Below are positions 7,833-14,568 of a stretch of 16,276 nucleotides of DNA, in pieces (positions within the stretch are counted from its first letter, which is position 1; each line of letters opens with the position of its first letter). Below the pieces are notes generated by a model, which searched no databases, was not told the DNA's origin, and saw only the letters and a list, made by a program, of their open reading frames with translations. The position numbers were made by a program, and so were the translations under genes. The DNA is from PVC group bacterium (lineage in GTDB: Bacteria; GCA-001730085; JADFSZ01): NCBI GenBank assembly GCA_022560555.1, contig JADFSZ010000015.1, forward strand, positions 1-16,276. Direction: 5' to 3'.

Positions 7833-7923
7833 AAATACTATAAATCCTTATTTATCAATATCTTACATATCGTTACGCTTTGGGCTCGTACTTTGATCAA
7901 CCGAAAAAAACGCACGAAACGTG

Positions 7924-7951
7924 TTGACGAATAAAACCTCATTCGTATAAT
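7924..7951 (+). promoter_or_regulatory. Promoter of rpsT
   Basis: TTGACG (7924-7929) and a perfect TATAAT (7946-7951) are separated by 16 nt, giving a near-consensus sigma70-type promoter. Transcription would start near 7958 and leave a leader of about 75 nt before the rpsT ATG. An inverted repeat fills the spacer (separate entry). It is the strongest promoter seen in the window, as expected for a ribosomal protein gene. Confidence 0.82.
7927..7946. promoter_or_regulatory. Operator-like inverted repeat in the rpsT promoter spacer
   Basis: ACGAAT (7927-7932) and ATTCGT (7941-7946) are perfect inverted 6-mers with 8 nt between them, spanning from the -35 end to the first base of the -10. A second inverted pair, CACG-AAA-CGTG (7913-7923), lies directly upstream of the -35. 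A repressor bound there would block polymerase, but no regulator is identified and chance is possible. Confidence 0.35.
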
Positions 7952-8032
7952 AGCATTTTCGTGAGCAATGGATGTAAGTTCTCGACTTAATTTAAGAATT
8001 CTAAAAACACTAAAATTGAAAGAGTAGGCCCT

Positions 8033-8296
8033 ATGCCGAATTCATCATCAGCCATCAAATTCATGCGGCAAACTAAAAAGAGGACAGCAAAAAACATGGC
8101 TGTCAAATCAACGATTAAAACGACAGTCAAAAAGCTTCGTGATGTGATCGACAGCAAACAAGATGCAGCTCAATGCCTCACAAACGCTTTTAAGGTTATC
8201 GATAAGGGCGTCTCCAAGGGTATCCTCAAAAAAAATACAGCCAATCGAAAAAAAGCCCGTTTGTCTCTCCTTGTTAACAAAGCGGCTAAATCCTAG
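8033..8296 (+). CDS. rpsT: 30S ribosomal protein S20
   Basis: Small basic protein that binds 16S rRNA early in 30S assembly. The 87 residues fit the family: [17 protein letters not shown] at the start, [17 protein letters not shown], a central acidic/alanine helix, and [16 protein letters not shown] near the end, matching the typical S20 pattern (SAIKR.., NKAVKS.., GVIHKNKAARKKSRL). It is the only plus-strand gene here, served by its own strong promoter. A modest ribosome-binding site (GAAAGAG/GTAGG region) precedes the ATG. The TAG stop shares CTAG with the stop of the convergent macrodomain gene, so no terminator fits between them. Autoregulation through the leader, known in E. coli S20, could not be judged. 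Confidence 0.96.
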   Translation: MPNSSSAIKFMRQTKKRTAKNMAVKSTIKTTVKKLRDVIDSKQDAAQCLTNAFKVIDKGVSKGILKKNTANRKKARLSLLVNKAAKS

Positions 8297-8811
8297 ATAG
8301 GGTTTTTCTCCGTTAGTATTTTCTGATAAGCTTCAAAGGCATTTTTTCCAAAACAGACAAAGATGACTTTTTGGATTTTCAGAAATTTTTTCAACGCGGC
8401 AATTGTTTCTTCCAGCGCGATACACGTAGCCCTCTCAAGTGGAAATCGATAAGCACCTGTGCTGATGGCCGGGAAAGCTATGGATGTAATCCCCAATTCA
8501 CTCGCCCTTTGAAAACACTTTTGATAACAACTTCTTAAAAGCTCATCTTCGTTTTTATTCCCACCCGTCCACACGGGACCAACCGTATGAATAACCCATG
8601 AGGCCCCAAGATTATAGGCTTTCGTAACTTTCGCGTCTCCCGTAGAACATCCGTTTAGTGTCCGGCATTCCACAAGTAATTCCGGCCCTGCCCCGCGATG
8701 AATAGCGCCATCGACACCGCCTCCGCCTAAGAGACTTTCATTCGCGGCATTCACGATGGCATCCGCCTTCACTTTTGCAATATCATCTTGAATAATTTCG
8801 ATTTTCTCCAT
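8293..8811 (-). CDS. Macrodomain protein, probable O-acetyl-ADP-ribose deacetylase/ADP-ribosyl hydrolase
   Basis: Single macrodomain of 172 residues. It shows the ADP-ribose pocket: D10 in IIQDDIA, NAAN at 21-24, [14 protein letters not shown] at 29-42 and the second loop ISTGAYRFP at 116-124, with [11 protein letters not shown] and VIHTVGPVW between. This is the YmdB/MacroD class, which deacetylates O-acetyl-ADP-ribose and can remove mono-ADP-ribose from proteins. The exact substrate cannot be told from sequence. The ATG lies 4 nt after the queF stop, suggesting co-transcription with queC and queF, though its own ribosome-binding site is weak (AAGAAA in the end of queF). Its TAG stop overlaps that of convergent rpsT by 4 nt. 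Confidence 0.93.
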   Translation of the reverse strand: MEKIEIIQDDIAKVKADAIVNAANESLLGGGGVDGAIHRGAGPELLVECRTLNGCSTGDAKVTKAYNLGASWVIHTVGPVWTGGNKNEDELLRSCYQKCFQRASELGITSIAFPAISTGAYRFPLERATCIALEETIAALKKFLKIQKVIFVCFGKNAFEAYQKILTEKNPI

Positions 8812-8815
8812 AGTT

Positions 8816-9238
8816 TTATTTCTTCATTTTATTTGAATATTCAGCTTCGACTGTCATGCCTATACCACCCCGGACGTGAAATTCTCCACGGACAGTCATA
8901 TGGCGCGGTTGCGCGGCAAGGACAAGATCCTCAAGAATATTATTTACGGCGGATTCGAAGAACGTTCCGACATCTCGATAAGAAAACAAGTAAAGCTTTA
9001 AAGATTTTGACTCGATACAAAGTCTATTTGGGATATATCTAATAATAATGCGTGCAAAATCAGGCTGACCCGTAATAGGACAAACGGATGTATACTCAGG
9101 ACAATCGAAAGTTATAGTATAATTACGTTTGAGATGGCGATTATCAAACGTTTCTAGAATTTTTTTATCCGGTTTTCTTGGATATTGTTTATGTCCCATA
9201 GAAAGCCACGTTAATTTTGATTTCTTTTTTCTTGTCAT
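8816..9238 (-). CDS. queF: NADPH-dependent 7-cyano-7-deazaguanine (preQ0) reductase
   Basis: Reduces the nitrile of preQ0 to the amine preQ1, a queuosine precursor for tRNA. The 140-residue length marks the short, single-domain QueF class. The catalytic cysteine C53 is in [10 protein letters not shown], with D60 seven residues on, the same spacing as the Cys/Asp pair of the Bacillus enzyme. The QueF motif follows as [15 protein letters not shown] (74-88), and FHVRGGI is at 120-126. The ATG at 9238 has GGAG 7 nt upstream. It follows queC by 48 nt and precedes the macrodomain gene by 4 nt. With queC it covers two consecutive steps; queD and queE are not in this window. Confidence 0.96.
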   Translation of the reverse strand: MTRKKKSKLTWLSMGHKQYPRKPDKKILETFDNRHLKRNYTITFDCPEYTSVCPITGQPDFARIIIRYIPNRLCIESKSLKLYLFSYRDVGTFFESAVNNILEDLVLAAQPRHMTVRGEFHVRGGIGMTVEAEYSNKMKK

Positions 9239-9286
9239 AGGAAAACTCCATTTTCGACTTAATGATATTTTCTGCTTTTTGTTTTT

Positions 9287-9979
9287 CTATCCGCTATACG
9301 CTATTGGATCTTTCATGCCTGCTTCCTTAAACCCTTTTCGCCGTAACACACAGCTGTCACAAACTCCGCAAGCCATCCCGTTGGGATCCGGATTGTAGCA
9401 GCTGGTTGTCATACTATAATCTACGCCGAGAGACACCCCCAAACGGATGATTTCTGATTTTGTTAATTGGATAAGAGGTGCCTGAATTTTTAGTTGAAAC
9501 CCCTCAACTGCCTTTTTTGTCGCTAAATTTGCAAGCTTTTGAAATGCCTCAAGATATTCCCCGCGGCAATCCGGATAACCGCTATAATCCACCGCGTTCA
9601 CTCCGATAAAGATACCTTCGGCCTCAAGGGTTTCCGCCCAAGCCAGGGCATAGGACAAAAATATCGTGTTTCTGGCAGGGACATACGTAATGGGAATACC
9701 ATTTGCTATTTCACTTTCGCATCTATGACTCGGCACATCAATGTCTGCCGTTAAGGCAGACGCTCCAAAGGCTCTTAGGTCAATTTTTATCACCCGGTGT
9801 TCATGAACCGCGCAGGCTTTGGCTATAGCCTTGGCGCTCTCAAGTTCAATAACATGCCTCTGCCCATAATCAAAAGTTAGAGCATAGATCTGATAATCTT
9901 CACTTCGGGCGATGGCTAACAGCGTTGTCGAATCCAATCCGCCGGACAAAAGAACAACAGCTTTTTTTGTACCGTTCAT
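9287..9979 (-). CDS. queC: 7-cyano-7-deazaguanine synthase
   Basis: ATP-dependent enzyme converting 7-carboxy-7-deazaguanine to preQ0, the substrate of QueF. The PP-loop SGGLDST is at residues 12-18, followed by [10 protein letters not shown]. Middle motifs include [17 protein letters not shown] (100-116) and [14 protein letters not shown] (126-139). The C-terminal zinc site has C194, C204, C207 and C210 in [17 protein letters not shown]. The 230-residue length is normal. A clear GAGG stands 6 nt before the ATG. A 94-nt spacer separates it from the recombinase gene upstream and contains short repeats but no recognisable preQ1 riboswitch. PreQ0 also feeds DNA 7-deazaguanine modification, but queF as neighbour favours tRNA queuosine. 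Confidence 0.97.
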   Translation of the reverse strand: MNGTKKAVVLLSGGLDSTTLLAIARSEDYQIYALTFDYGQRHVIELESAKAIAKACAVHEHRVIKIDLRAFGASALTADIDVPSHRCESEIANGIPITYVPARNTIFLSYALAWAETLEAEGIFIGVNAVDYSGYPDCRGEYLEAFQKLANLATKKAVEGFQLKIQAPLIQLTKSEIIRLGVSLGVDYSMTTSCYNPDPNGMACGVCDSCVLRRKGFKEAGMKDPIAYSG

Positions 9980-10003
9980 TTTGCCTCGATCCTGATCTTT
10001 ATT

Positions 10004-10021
10004 TTAAGCGCACACCCCTTG
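10004..10021 (-). other. Small hairpin in the xerC-queC spacer
   Basis: The spacer reads ACACC-CCTT-GGTGT on the plus strand (ACACC-AAGG-GGTGT in the transcript), a 5-bp stem with a 4-nt loop. There is no U-run after it, so it is a weak terminator candidate at best. Confidence 0.25.
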
Positions 10022-10037
10022 GTGTCTTATTGATTTT

Positions 10038-10065
10038 AACGCATGTCGCATGACGCACAACGCAT
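10038..10065. repeat. Four tandem imperfect 7-nt repeats between xerC and queC
   Basis: Read on the minus strand, the 28 nt split exactly into ATGCGTT, GTGCGTC, ATGCGAC and ATGCGTT, sharing the core TGCG at a 7-nt period. The first and last units are identical. They lie just after the recombinase stop codon and upstream of queC. An operator array or simple slippage repeat would both fit. Confidence 0.5.
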
Positions 10066-10073
10066 GGCGGCCT

Positions 10074-10952
10074 TTATGCTCTCGGATGTGCTTTTTTATA
10101 AACTTCCTTCAGACGTTCTGTCGTCAAATGTGTATAAATTTGGGTTGTAGATAAACTTGCATGTCCCAACAGCTCTTGTACGCTTCTCAAGTCGGCTCCT
10201 CTATCCAGCAAATGCGTCGCAAAGCTATGGCGAAGCGCATGCGGGGAGATATCATAATTCAAGGCTGTTTGTTTAATATATTTTTTCATCATACGCTCTA
10301 TGCTCCTGACACTCAATCTGCCGCTCGACTTATTTAAAAACAGATACCGCTTATTGTCCTCTCGTTTCTGTAAATATTTTCTAAGGGAAACCGATGCCAA
10401 TTTACCCATGGGGACAAGACGTTCTTTTTTGCCTTTACCTCGCGCGCGAATAACATCTGCGATCAAATCAACATCTCTGATGTCCAACGAGGCTAACTCG
10501 CCTACACGCAGGCCCGTACTGTAAAGCATCTCAAGAATGGCACGATCACGCAAAGAAAATAGTTTATCAAGGTTAGGCGCCTCCACCAAAGCCTTCGCTT
10601 GTTCGACATCCAAAAATTTTGGAAGTTTTTTCATCAATTTTGGGGTTGCCAGGCCATAAAACGGCGTTTCCTCTACAATATTTTCACGGGTCAAATACCG
10701 GAAAAAACTCCTCAAGCTGGCCAATCGGCGTGCAACTGTACGACGCTCAAGATTCCTGGATTGCAGAGTGGCTAAATATTTTCGTGCCTGCGCAAACCGG
10801 AACTTCTTCAAAAAAGAAAGTTCGTCTTTTTTCTTTATTAAGAATATTTTGTAGAAAGACAGGATGTCTCGAGAATAGCTATCCAGCGTGTGATGCGAGA
10901 CGTTCTTTTCCGCCTCAAGATATCTTAAAAACCTCTCAAGATATCGATACAT
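10074..10952 (-). CDS. xerC: Tyrosine recombinase of the XerC/XerD type
   Basis: Site-specific recombinase, likely for resolving chromosome dimers at a dif site. The N-terminal SAM-like DNA-binding domain (residues 1-90) is followed by the catalytic domain. Catalytic residues are all present: R149 in TGLRVGE, K173 in GKGKKERLVP, H238 and R241 in HALRHSFATHLL, H264 in LGHASLSTTQIYTH, and nucleophile Y273. The 292-residue length is right for Xer proteins. The ATG is 3 nt after the topA stop. The dprA-topA-xer order is also known from Firmicutes, where this gene is called xerC. I use xerC on that basis, but XerC versus XerD is not settled by sequence alone. The full active site and core neighbours argue against a phage integrase. 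Confidence 0.9.
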   Translation of the reverse strand: MYRYLERFLRYLEAEKNVSHHTLDSYSRDILSFYKIFLIKKKDELSFLKKFRFAQARKYLATLQSRNLERRTVARRLASLRSFFRYLTRENIVEETPFYGLATPKLMKKLPKFLDVEQAKALVEAPNLDKLFSLRDRAILEMLYSTGLRVGELASLDIRDVDLIADVIRARGKGKKERLVPMGKLASVSLRKYLQKREDNKRYLFLNKSSGRLSVRSIERMMKKYIKQTALNYDISPHALRHSFATHLLDRGADLRSVQELLGHASLSTTQIYTHLTTERLKEVYKKAHPRA

Positions 10953-10955
10953 CTT

Positions 10956-13016
10956 TTAGACTTTCTTATCATTTTCATCCACATCATCTTCATTTTGACT
11001 TTTCGGAAGTTTATTGGCCTTGTACTCACATTTCGGGTACTTGGAACATCCATAAAAGGTTCGGCCGCGGGCGCGCCTGGCTACAAGCTCTCCATCACAA
11101 TTTTCTTGGGGGCATTTCACCATAGTTGTTATCGGTTTTGAAAAGGTGCAATTCGGATACTCCCCGCATGACAAGAATTGCCCAAAACGCCCTAGCTTAA
11201 TCACCATGGGCTTACCGCATTTGTCACACACATGATCCGTCGGAATAGATACCTTGCGCATACCTCGTAGTTTTTCCTTAGCCTTCTTCAAGTCACTATC
11301 AAATTTTTCATAAAATTCTTTCATGACCGACACCCAATCTGTATGCTCTTCTTCGATACCATCCAATTTTTCTTCCATCAAAGCGGTAAACTCAACATTG
11401 ATAATATCCGGAAAATGTTTCACCAACAGATCATTTACAACCTCTCCGACAGGTGTTGGAAAAAATCGTCTATTTTCTTTATGTACATAATCTCTATTCT
11501 GAATCGTCGCGATAATGGACGCGTACGTGCTCGGACGTCCGATACCGTGCTCTTCCAATGCCTTTACCAATGTGGCCTCTGAGTACCTCGGAGGTGGTTT
11601 TGTAAAGTGCTGATTGGGATTTAATGTCACGAGTTCCAGGGCATCATTCACGCCCAAAGGAGGGATCAGACTTTCATCTTCTGCTTGAGACTCATCCCCA
11701 TTTTTTTCGTCTTCATCAGCTTTCTTTTCCTCAGTTTCATCTTTGAATGCCGCTAAGAAACCGTCAAAAATAACTGTCGTCCCGGAGGCCCTCAACATAC
11801 AATCTCCTGCTTTAATATCGACTGAGACGATTTCCAATTGTGCGGGAAGCATTTGACTCGCGAGAAATTGACGCCAAATGAGGGTATAGAGCCTCATTTG
11901 TTCCGTTGTTAGAAACTTCTTCATCTCTTGGGGCGTTTTTTCGATAAAAGTCGGTCGTATGGATTCATGAGCTTCTTGAGTATTCTTTTTGCGCGTTGTA
12001 TAGACCGGAGGTTTTTGGGGAAGATAGTCTTTCCCAAAATTTGAAAGAATAAAGTCGGCGGTGGCTTTCTGGGCCTCGGGGGCCACACGTACGGAATCCG
12101 TACGCATATAAGTGATAAGTCCAACAGATCCTTCCTTACCCAAATCAACACCTTCATAAAGCTGCTGAGCGACACGCATAACCCGTTGGGCCGTAAAACG
12201 CAATTTATTAACTCCCTGCTGTTGTAATTGACTTGTGGTTAGAGGAGGGAAGGGGTTCCTTTTCTTCTGACGTTTTTGAACATCATGGACAACGTACGAA
12301 CTTTTTTGAAGATCTTCTACAATAGTCTTAGCCTGCGTTTCATTGTTGATGTCCGCCTTTTTCCCGTCAATTTTATCAAGCTTAGCAAGAAAAACATCTC
12401 CCGAATCTTTTTTCAGCTCGGCAACAACGGACCAATATTCTTCAGACTTAAATATTTTGATTTCGGCTTCTCGCTCACATATCAGGCGCATGGCCACCGA
12501 TTGGACACGTCCCGCGGATAGACCGCTTCCGATTTTCTCCCACAGTAAAGGGCTGATACGATAACCGACAATACGATCGAGTATGCGCCGGGCTTGTTGG
12601 GCATTAACTTTTGCCATATCTAATTGGGTAGGGTGCTTAAAAGCATCATTGACAGCCTTTTGTGTTATTTGATTGAATGTCACCCTGAAAAAACGTTTTT
12701 CAGCATCTTTATCATCCACTTTTAAAAGGTTTGACAGATGCCACGCGATCGCTTCTCCTTCACGATCCGGATCAGGAGCAAGATATATTTTCTCGGCAGT
12801 TTTAGCCGCTTTTGTCAGATCACTAATAACTTTTTTTCGGCCCGTAACATTCACATATGTCGGTTTAAAATCATGAGAGATATTCACTCCAAGTTCCTTC
12901 TTCGGCAAATCCATAACATGTCCCATGGACGATTTCACAACGTACTCAGGACCCAAGTATTTATTAATTGTTCGACATTTTGCCGGCGATTCAACAATGA
13001 CAAGATATTTTGGCAT
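10956..13016 (-). CDS. topA: DNA topoisomerase I (type IA)
   Basis: Relaxes negative supercoils by single-strand passage. The 686-residue protein has the Toprim domain at the start, with E9 in VIVESPAK and DPDREGE at 82-88, both binding Mg2+. The catalytic tyrosine is Y303 in GLITYMRTDSVR. The C-terminus carries two zinc-finger repeats: C597, C600, C617 and C623, then C635, C640, C657 and C663. A lysine/aspartate/glutamate-rich insertion lies at about 424-449, and the tail after 671 is also acidic; both are probably disordered. The start has a good ribosome-binding site (AAAGGAAACCTT before ATG). It lies 23 nt after the small charged ORF and 3 nt before xerC. Confidence 0.98.
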   Translation of the reverse strand: MPKYLVIVESPAKCRTINKYLGPEYVVKSSMGHVMDLPKKELGVNISHDFKPTYVNVTGRKKVISDLTKAAKTAEKIYLAPDPDREGEAIAWHLSNLLKVDDKDAEKRFFRVTFNQITQKAVNDAFKHPTQLDMAKVNAQQARRILDRIVGYRISPLLWEKIGSGLSAGRVQSVAMRLICEREAEIKIFKSEEYWSVVAELKKDSGDVFLAKLDKIDGKKADINNETQAKTIVEDLQKSSYVVHDVQKRQKKRNPFPPLTTSQLQQQGVNKLRFTAQRVMRVAQQLYEGVDLGKEGSVGLITYMRTDSVRVAPEAQKATADFILSNFGKDYLPQKPPVYTTRKKNTQEAHESIRPTFIEKTPQEMKKFLTTEQMRLYTLIWRQFLASQMLPAQLEIVSVDIKAGDCMLRASGTTVIFDGFLAAFKDETEEKKADEDEKNGDESQAEDESLIPPLGVNDALELVTLNPNQHFTKPPPRYSEATLVKALEEHGIGRPSTYASIIATIQNRDYVHKENRRFFPTPVGEVVNDLLVKHFPDIINVEFTALMEEKLDGIEEEHTDWVSVMKEFYEKFDSDLKKAKEKLRGMRKVSIPTDHVCDKCGKPMVIKLGRFGQFLSCGEYPNCTFSKPITTMVKCPQENCDGELVARRARGRTFYGCSKYPKCEYKANKLPKSQNEDDVDENDKKV

Positions 13017-13039
13017 AAGGTTTCCTTTTAGAATAAAAT

Positions 13040-13435
13040 CTACTCAGGTTTGTCTTTATCCTTTTGGTTTTTATTTTCGCTTTTCTCACCAGTTGCTTTC
13101 GGCAACTCATCTTTATTTTTAATTGCTTTTTCTGTCTTCTCTTCAACAATATTTTCTTTTTGGGTCGGCACTTCCTTTTCCTCTGATACCTCAGGCTCAT
13201 CTTGAGCTTCAAGTATTTCCTTTGGAATATCACGTGTGCCTGAAAACCGATTTGGATCGGCAAGACCTGTTCCGACAAAATCGGGGCTTGTTAAATATTG
13301 ACCGCGTTCGTCTTTTGCTATCACATGGATCTGTCCCTTGACCTTGACTTCTCTTTCAACCATATCAGCTTTGGTTCCGAAACGGTTTGAATCTAATTTT
13401 GCCGATTTTTTTACTTTTCCTTTTTGCTTTGCCAT
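13040..13435 (-). CDS. Small highly charged protein of unknown function between dprA and topA
   Basis: I do not recognise this 131-residue protein. It begins very basic (MAKQKGKVKKSAK). A short, more ordered-looking part follows (about 12-75), and the rest (about 80-131) is almost only Glu, Lys, Asp, Asn, Gln and Pro, likely disordered. A motif is repeated: DSNRFGTKADM near residue 15 and DPNRFSGTRDI near 60. There is no signal peptide, membrane segment or cysteine. Reality is supported by a strong AAGGAGA ribosome-binding site 7 nt before the ATG (inside the last dprA codons), a 1-nt gap after the dprA stop, and its position in a tight operon. It could be a DNA- or RNA-associated accessory protein, but that is only inference from charge and neighbours. 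Confidence 0.8.
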   Translation of the reverse strand: MAKQKGKVKKSAKLDSNRFGTKADMVEREVKVKGQIHVIAKDERGQYLTSPDFVGTGLADPNRFSGTRDIPKEILEAQDEPEVSEEKEVPTQKENIVEEKTEKAIKNKDELPKATGEKSENKNQKDKDKPE

Positions 13436-13436
13436 T

Positions 13437-14519
13437 TTACTTTCTCCTTACATAGATTTGTCCCGGAAGCTGCCTGATTTTGCCCATAAGTTCTAATTTT
13501 GTCAATCTCGTTGTCAAAAGGGGAATCGAAAGCTCTGTTCTTTGATGTAAAGCATTCACTTGAATTCCCTCATGATCAATAAATTCCATAAGACCAAACT
13601 CATCATCCTGTTGTTCTTTACTCTCGTTGCCCATGGATATTTTTGTCAACATTTTGATATTCAATTCTTCGAGAACCTCTTCAGGATGTGTCAGCATACA
13701 CACGCCCTCCTTGATGAGACGAAGGGCGCCTTGAGAGGTGATACTATCCAGTTTCCCCGGAATGGCAAATGTTTTTTTGCCCTGCTTCTTAGCATACTGC
13801 ATGGTGATAAGGGATCCGGAGCGGCGCGCAGCCTCAACAACAATGACCCCTTTCGCGAGAGCACTGATGATACGGTTTCTCTTGGGGAAATTTTTTGGCA
13901 AAGGCGGCGTCATCATGGAAAACTCAGAGATCAATAATCCCTGATTTTGAATTTTTTTGGCCAGATCTCTATTTTCCGGCGGATACATATCCCCAAGACC
14001 GCTTCCTAAAACCGCTATTGTTTCTCCTTGTGCTGATAGGGCCCCTCTGTGAGCAGCACTATCAATACCGCGTGCCAACCCGCTAATAACTGTTAATCCT
14101 TGATTTGAAAAATACCATCCATAATGTTCTGCTGTTTCACGGCCGTACAAGGACGCCCTTCTGGAGCCGACAATAGCAATACCACTTATACCTGTGAGAC
14201 TCCCACCGCCTAACACATATAGGACCAAGGGCGGACTTTGAATGGACTTTAATGACTCAGGATAGTCCTCGTCTTCGATTGTGATAACACGTATCTTATT
14301 CTTTTTAACTAACGCAAGTTCTTTATCCAACCAATCCTTCGGAAGTTTTTGTATTTTTTCAACTAAGGTTTGTGCAAGAATACCTTTACGCTCGAGTACA
14401 CTCAGGCTTTTAGAAAAGACCTCACGGTAACTTCCCAAACAGTCTTTAATCTTTCGGACCCTCACCGGCCCGATTCCGCCAATGCTGTTAAGGGCTATAA
14501 GTGCCTCACGATCCGTCAT
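13437..14519 (-). CDS. dprA: DNA-processing protein DprA (Smf)
   Basis: Binds incoming single-stranded DNA and loads RecA during natural transformation; also widespread in non-competent bacteria. In 360 residues: N-terminal HhH/SAM-like part (NSIGGIGPVRVRKIK, 11-25), the Rossmann-like core (about 80-290) with GSRRASLYG at 118-126, SGLARGIDSAAHRGAL at 146-161 and FPKRNRIISALA at 211-222, then a C-terminal winged helix (about 305-360; LHQRTELSIPLLTTRLTKLE). One variation: the usual EFPPG-type segment before FPxRNRI is EFSMMTPPLPKN. The start is 49 nt from the aroKB end, with AAAGG rather far (about 14 nt) upstream. Its last codons supply the ribosome-binding site of the small ORF. Confidence 0.97.
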   Translation of the reverse strand: MTDREALIALNSIGGIGPVRVRKIKDCLGSYREVFSKSLSVLERKGILAQTLVEKIQKLPKDWLDKELALVKKNKIRVITIEDEDYPESLKSIQSPPLVLYVLGGGSLTGISGIAIVGSRRASLYGRETAEHYGWYFSNQGLTVISGLARGIDSAAHRGALSAQGETIAVLGSGLGDMYPPENRDLAKKIQNQGLLISEFSMMTPPLPKNFPKRNRIISALAKGVIVVEAARRSGSLITMQYAKKQGKKTFAIPGKLDSITSQGALRLIKEGVCMLTHPEEVLEELNIKMLTKISMGNESKEQQDDEFGLMEFIDHEGIQVNALHQRTELSIPLLTTRLTKLELMGKIRQLPGQIYVRRK

Positions 14520-14568
14520 TATTTTTTAAAAACCTTTCCAATACATGAGTATAATATCAACTCTATCA

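Noticed and set aside
8297-8330. Intrinsic terminator after rpsT
   Set aside because: There is a short T-run (GGTTTTTCTC) but no stem before it, and the sequence is coding for the macrodomain protein.
9980-10073. preQ1 riboswitch upstream of queC
   Set aside because: Neither the short stem with A-rich tail of class I nor any other known pattern could be matched; only a 5-bp hairpin and simple repeats are present.
13040-13435. The charged ORF as an N-terminal piece of topA or C-terminal piece of dprA
   Set aside because: It has its own strong ribosome-binding site and start, is in separate frames, and both neighbours are full-length.
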